Below, one piece after another: positions 61,666-64,000 of a DNA stretch of 64,000 nucleotides; positions within the stretch are counted from its first letter, which is position 1; each line of letters opens with the position of its first letter. The translations under genes and the position numbers were made by a program. The DNA comes from a virus: positions 17,509 to 81,508 of IMG/VR virus record IMGVR_UViG_3300044950_000375, one strand, 5' to 3'. The notes under the pieces are model-generated. The model made no database searches. It saw only the letters and a list, made by a program, of their open reading frames with translations, and had not been told where the DNA came from.

Positions 61666-62526
61666 ATGAACCGTTTTGAACAATTGATTGAATACGTCAT
61701 CAATGACGAAGAACAAAAAGCCCGCGAACTTTTCCACGACATTGTTGTGGAAAAAAGCCGTGCTATCTATGAAAATTTAATGGCTGAAGAAGAATTAGAT
61801 GAAGCAGCCGAAGAAGAGCTAGACGAAGCTGAAGAAGACGACCTTGACGAAGGCAACATGATGGGCGGCGACGCTGCTGATGACCTAATTGACAATGTCG
61901 AAACTGAAGAAAACATGAGCATGGAAGGCGAAGATGATGCCGAATTTGACGACGAAGCCGAAGAAGCTGGCGACGACTTAACTGGTGATTTAGAAGCTGA
62001 TCACGATGAGTTTGGCGGTAGCGAAGGCGGTAGCGATGAAACTGCTACCAAAGACGACATCATGAATTTGGAAGACAAACTGGATCAGTTGATGGCCGAG
62101 TTTGAAGCTGCTATGGGCGGCGACGAAATGGGCATGGGCGATGGTGACGGATTTGGTCCTGACGAAGGTGGTGATGCCATTGAAATGGACGACACCGGCG
62201 AAATGACACCAGGCATGATGGAAGCTATCAGCTTGAAAGCAGCCCCAAAGCCAGTTACTGCTGAACAAGGCAACGGCAAAGCAGGTCCTGTAGCATTTAA
62301 TTCAGGCGCAACTGGTATGGCCAGCAAGCCAGTACACACCGGTGCAAACGAAGGTGGACGTCATGACACTGCTGCTTACAGCAACAACACAAAAGAATTG
62401 ATTGGCAAAGTGGGTAACACACCTGCTCAGTCAACACAAGATCTCAAGCCTGCTACCAAGCCACATTTGGGCCAAGCATCAGGCGTGAACACAAAGAGCC
62501 CACTACCAAGCGGTCGTAAGGGTTAA
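61666..62526 (+). CDS. Acidic prohead core protein (gp67/gp68-like)
   Basis: A 286-residue protein. The first 40 residues form a helix pair (FEQLIEYVINDEEQKARELF, then HDIVVEKSRAIYENLM). Residues about 40-190 are extremely Asp/Glu-rich. The C terminus is Gly/Asn/Ala/Lys-rich and looks flexible. Position between gp20 and gp21 equals gp67/gp68 of T4, which are internal core proteins cut by gp21 to small acidic peptides. It is far longer than T4 gp67 (80 aa). Gly-Glu-rich segments could be gp21 cleavage sites. Confidence 0.68.
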   Translation: MNRFEQLIEYVINDEEQKARELFHDIVVEKSRAIYENLMAEEELDEAAEEELDEAEEDDLDEGNMMGGDAADDLIDNVETEENMSMEGEDDAEFDDEAEEAGDDLTGDLEADHDEFGGSEGGSDETATKDDIMNLEDKLDQLMAEFEAAMGGDEMGMGDGDGFGPDEGGDAIEMDDTGEMTPGMMEAISLKAAPKPVTAEQGNGKAGPVAFNSGATGMASKPVHTGANEGGRHDTAAYSNNTKELIGKVGNTPAQSTQDLKPATKPHLGQASGVNTKSPLPSGRKG

Positions 62527-62530
62527 TTAA

Positions 62531-63169
62531 ATGTCATCAAGATACCTAAGAGAAGATCTTACTTTTAGCCAAGCTAACATCCAAGTTTTGGAAGAAGCTG
62601 ATGTTGGCGGCAAAAAGCACCTCTATCTCAAAGGCATTTGCATTGAAGGCGACAAGAAGAATGCAAATGAGCGTATCTATCCTAGACACGAAATTATCAA
62701 GGCAGTTGAAACCATCAACGAACAGATCCGTAACGGTAACTCCGTTTTAGGTGAAGTGGACCATCCAGACGATCTCAAGATTAACTTGGATCGTGTGTGT
62801 CACACAGTTGAAGGCATGTGGATGGACGGACATGCTGGTTGCGGCAAGTTGAAAATTCTGCCAACCCCAATGGGTGAATTGATAAAGACACTGTTGACAT
62901 CAGGCGTGAAGCTGGGTGTTAGCAGTCGTGGATCAGGTAATGTTGATGACAGAACCGGACATGTAAGTGACTTTGAAATAGTCACTATAGATGTAGTTGC
63001 CCAACCCAGTGCTCCTAATGCGTATCCTACAGCAATCTATGAAGGTCTCATGAATATGAGAAACGGTCATAAGATCTTAGAGATGGCTAGAGAGTCTGGT
63101 CAGGACGACAAAGTGAAGAAGTATCTCGCAGGTGAGGTTAAACGCCTTATCCGAGAACTCAAAATCTAA
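62531..63169 (+). CDS. 21: Prohead core protease gp21
   Basis: A 212-residue serine protease of the herpesvirus-assemblin type. The motif GEVDHPDD gives His78 and VKLGVSSRGSG the nucleophilic Ser131 or Ser132, as in T4 gp21. NANERIYPRHEII near residue 44 is also conserved. It matures the prohead by cutting the scaffold and capsid proteins. T4 gp21 is also 212 aa. Four bases separate it from the acidic core gene. Confidence 0.93.
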   Translation: MSSRYLREDLTFSQANIQVLEEADVGGKKHLYLKGICIEGDKKNANERIYPRHEIIKAVETINEQIRNGNSVLGEVDHPDDLKINLDRVCHTVEGMWMDGHAGCGKLKILPTPMGELIKTLLTSGVKLGVSSRGSGNVDDRTGHVSDFEIVTIDVVAQPSAPNAYPTAIYEGLMNMRNGHKILEMARESGQDDKVKKYLAGEVKRLIRELKI

Positions 63170-63175
63170 GGAGAA
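63168..63175 (+). promoter_or_regulatory. Strong ribosome-binding site of scaffold gene
   Basis: AAGGAGAA overlaps the gp21 stop and stands seven bases before the gp22 ATG. It is one of the best Shine-Dalgarno matches in the window, fitting the high copy number of the scaffold protein. Confidence 0.7.
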
Positions 63176-63181
63176 CCAGGC

Positions 63182-64000
63182 ATGTTTGATGCTATTAAAC
63201 CATTGCTTGACAGCGGCTTAATCAACGAAGATGTTAGTAAAGAACTCAACGAAGCTTGGGAATCTAAACTGACAGAAGCTCGTGAGATTGTGCGTGCAGA
63301 ACTTCGCGAGGAGTTTGCACAACGCTACGAGCATGACAAAACAGTGATGGTAGAAGCCCTAGATAAGATGGTAACAGAAGGTCTCGCAGGAGAATTAGCC
63401 AGCATTGCTACTGAAAAGCAAGCATTGGCTGAAGACCGTGTGAAGTTTCAACACAAGATGAAAGAGTCAGCCACTAAGTTTAACAGCTTCTTGGTTACTA
63501 AACTTGCTGAAGAAATTTCTGAACTGCGCAAAGACCGTAAGATGCACACAGAAGGAGTTGCAAAACTTGAGAACTTCGTGGTGCATGCATTGGCAAAAGA
63601 AATTCAAGAATTTGCTGCTGACAAACGTGACTTGGTGGAAACCAAAGTGCGTTTGGTTAGTGAAGCACGTAACAAACTTGAAACTTTGAAAGCACGATTC
63701 GTTAAAGAAAGTGCCAACAAAATGAGCCAGGCTGTTAGCAAACATCTTAAGGCTGAATTAAACCAGTTGCAAGAAGACATCAAAGTTGCTCGCGAGAACA
63801 ATTTTGGTCGTCGTATCTTTGAAGCATATGCTACCGAATTTGGTGCTACTCACTTGAATGAGAAAGCTGAAGTTCGTAAGTTGCATAACACAATTGCGCA
63901 CAAAGACAAGAAATTGTCCGAGGCAATTAAACTCACCATGAAAGCAAAAGTCCTGGTTGAGAATAAAGAGCGCGAACTGCGTATGATTAAAGAATCCAAT
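63182..64000 (+). CDS. 22: Prohead scaffold protein gp22, N-terminal part (runs off window)
   Basis: Open to the right edge: 273 codons without a stop. It begins MFDAIKPLLDSGLINEDVSK and is almost entirely helical and highly charged, with long heptad-like stretches (ELRKDRKMHTEGVAKLENFV, EIQEFAADKRDLVETKVRLV). The segment SEARNKLETLKARFVKESAN and the EKxEVxKLxxxI region are typical of gp22, the main internal scaffold of T4-like proheads (T4 gp22 is 269 aa). The major capsid gene 23 should follow outside the window. Confidence 0.9.
   Translation, partial: MFDAIKPLLDSGLINEDVSKELNEAWESKLTEAREIVRAELREEFAQRYEHDKTVMVEALDKMVTEGLAGELASIATEKQALAEDRVKFQHKMKESATKFNSFLVTKLAEEISELRKDRKMHTEGVAKLENFVVHALAKEIQEFAADKRDLVETKVRLVSEARNKLETLKARFVKESANKMSQAVSKHLKAELNQLQEDIKVARENNFGRRIFEAYATEFGATHLNEKAEVRKLHNTIAHKDKKLSEAIKLTMKAKVLVENKERELRMIKESN

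Overview
The window is a 64 kb piece of a T4-like myovirus (tailed phage). The assignment rests on a set of T4 core genes recognisable in the translations: baseplate wedge gp6, gp25 and gp53, hub gp5 and gp26, late sigma factor gp55, recombination nuclease gp46/gp47, portal gp20, prohead protease gp21 and scaffold gp22. TATAAATA-type late promoter boxes sit in the few intergenic gaps. Gene order and several small hypothetical proteins recall marine and freshwater T4-like phages such as cyanophages and pelagiphages. No photosynthesis gene is present, so the host cannot be named. No tRNA, insertion sequence or CRISPR array was seen.

Layout. (1) About 1-13.1 kb, minus strand except one gene: a dense, translationally coupled accessory cluster. 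It holds five radical SAM proteins with an N-terminal twitch-like cysteine region, a 352-aa unknown protein, two proteins with P-loop-like N termini (one sulfotransferase-like), an oppositely oriented SGNH hydrolase, three GT-A-like glycosyltransferases and two small conserved phage proteins. (2) 13.2-43.8 kb, minus strand: tail fibre and baseplate genes, including a 5022-residue protein that takes a quarter of the window, then gp6, gp25, gp5, gp53 and several unnamed structural proteins. (3) 43.9-53.1 kb, plus strand: gp55, gp47 and gp46, interrupted by a sixth twitch radical SAM gene and two unknown genes, followed by two SPASM-type radical SAM genes and a GIY-YIG-like endonuclease. (4) 53.07-53.46 kb: a gene-free 387-base gap rich in perfect hairpins. 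(5) 53.5-56.3 kb, minus strand: a 2-oxoglutarate/Fe(II) oxygenase-like protein and three small proteins, then a gp51-like protein and gp26. (6) 56.4-64 kb, plus strand: a tape measure with an M15-peptidase-like C terminus, then the head module gp20, a small protein, an acidic core protein, gp21 and the start of gp22.

How it works together. The structural genes would be transcribed late from TATAAATA-like promoters using gp55, which itself has a sigma70-like promoter. The outstanding feature is eight radical SAM enzymes of two architectures in one phage window, coupled to glycosyltransferase, sulfotransferase-like, SGNH and oxygenase genes and placed next to the tail fibre genes and inside the gp55-gp47-gp46 replication block. 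I infer a phage-encoded modification system acting on a phage protein, a host surface glycan or a small molecule. The substrate cannot be read from the sequence.
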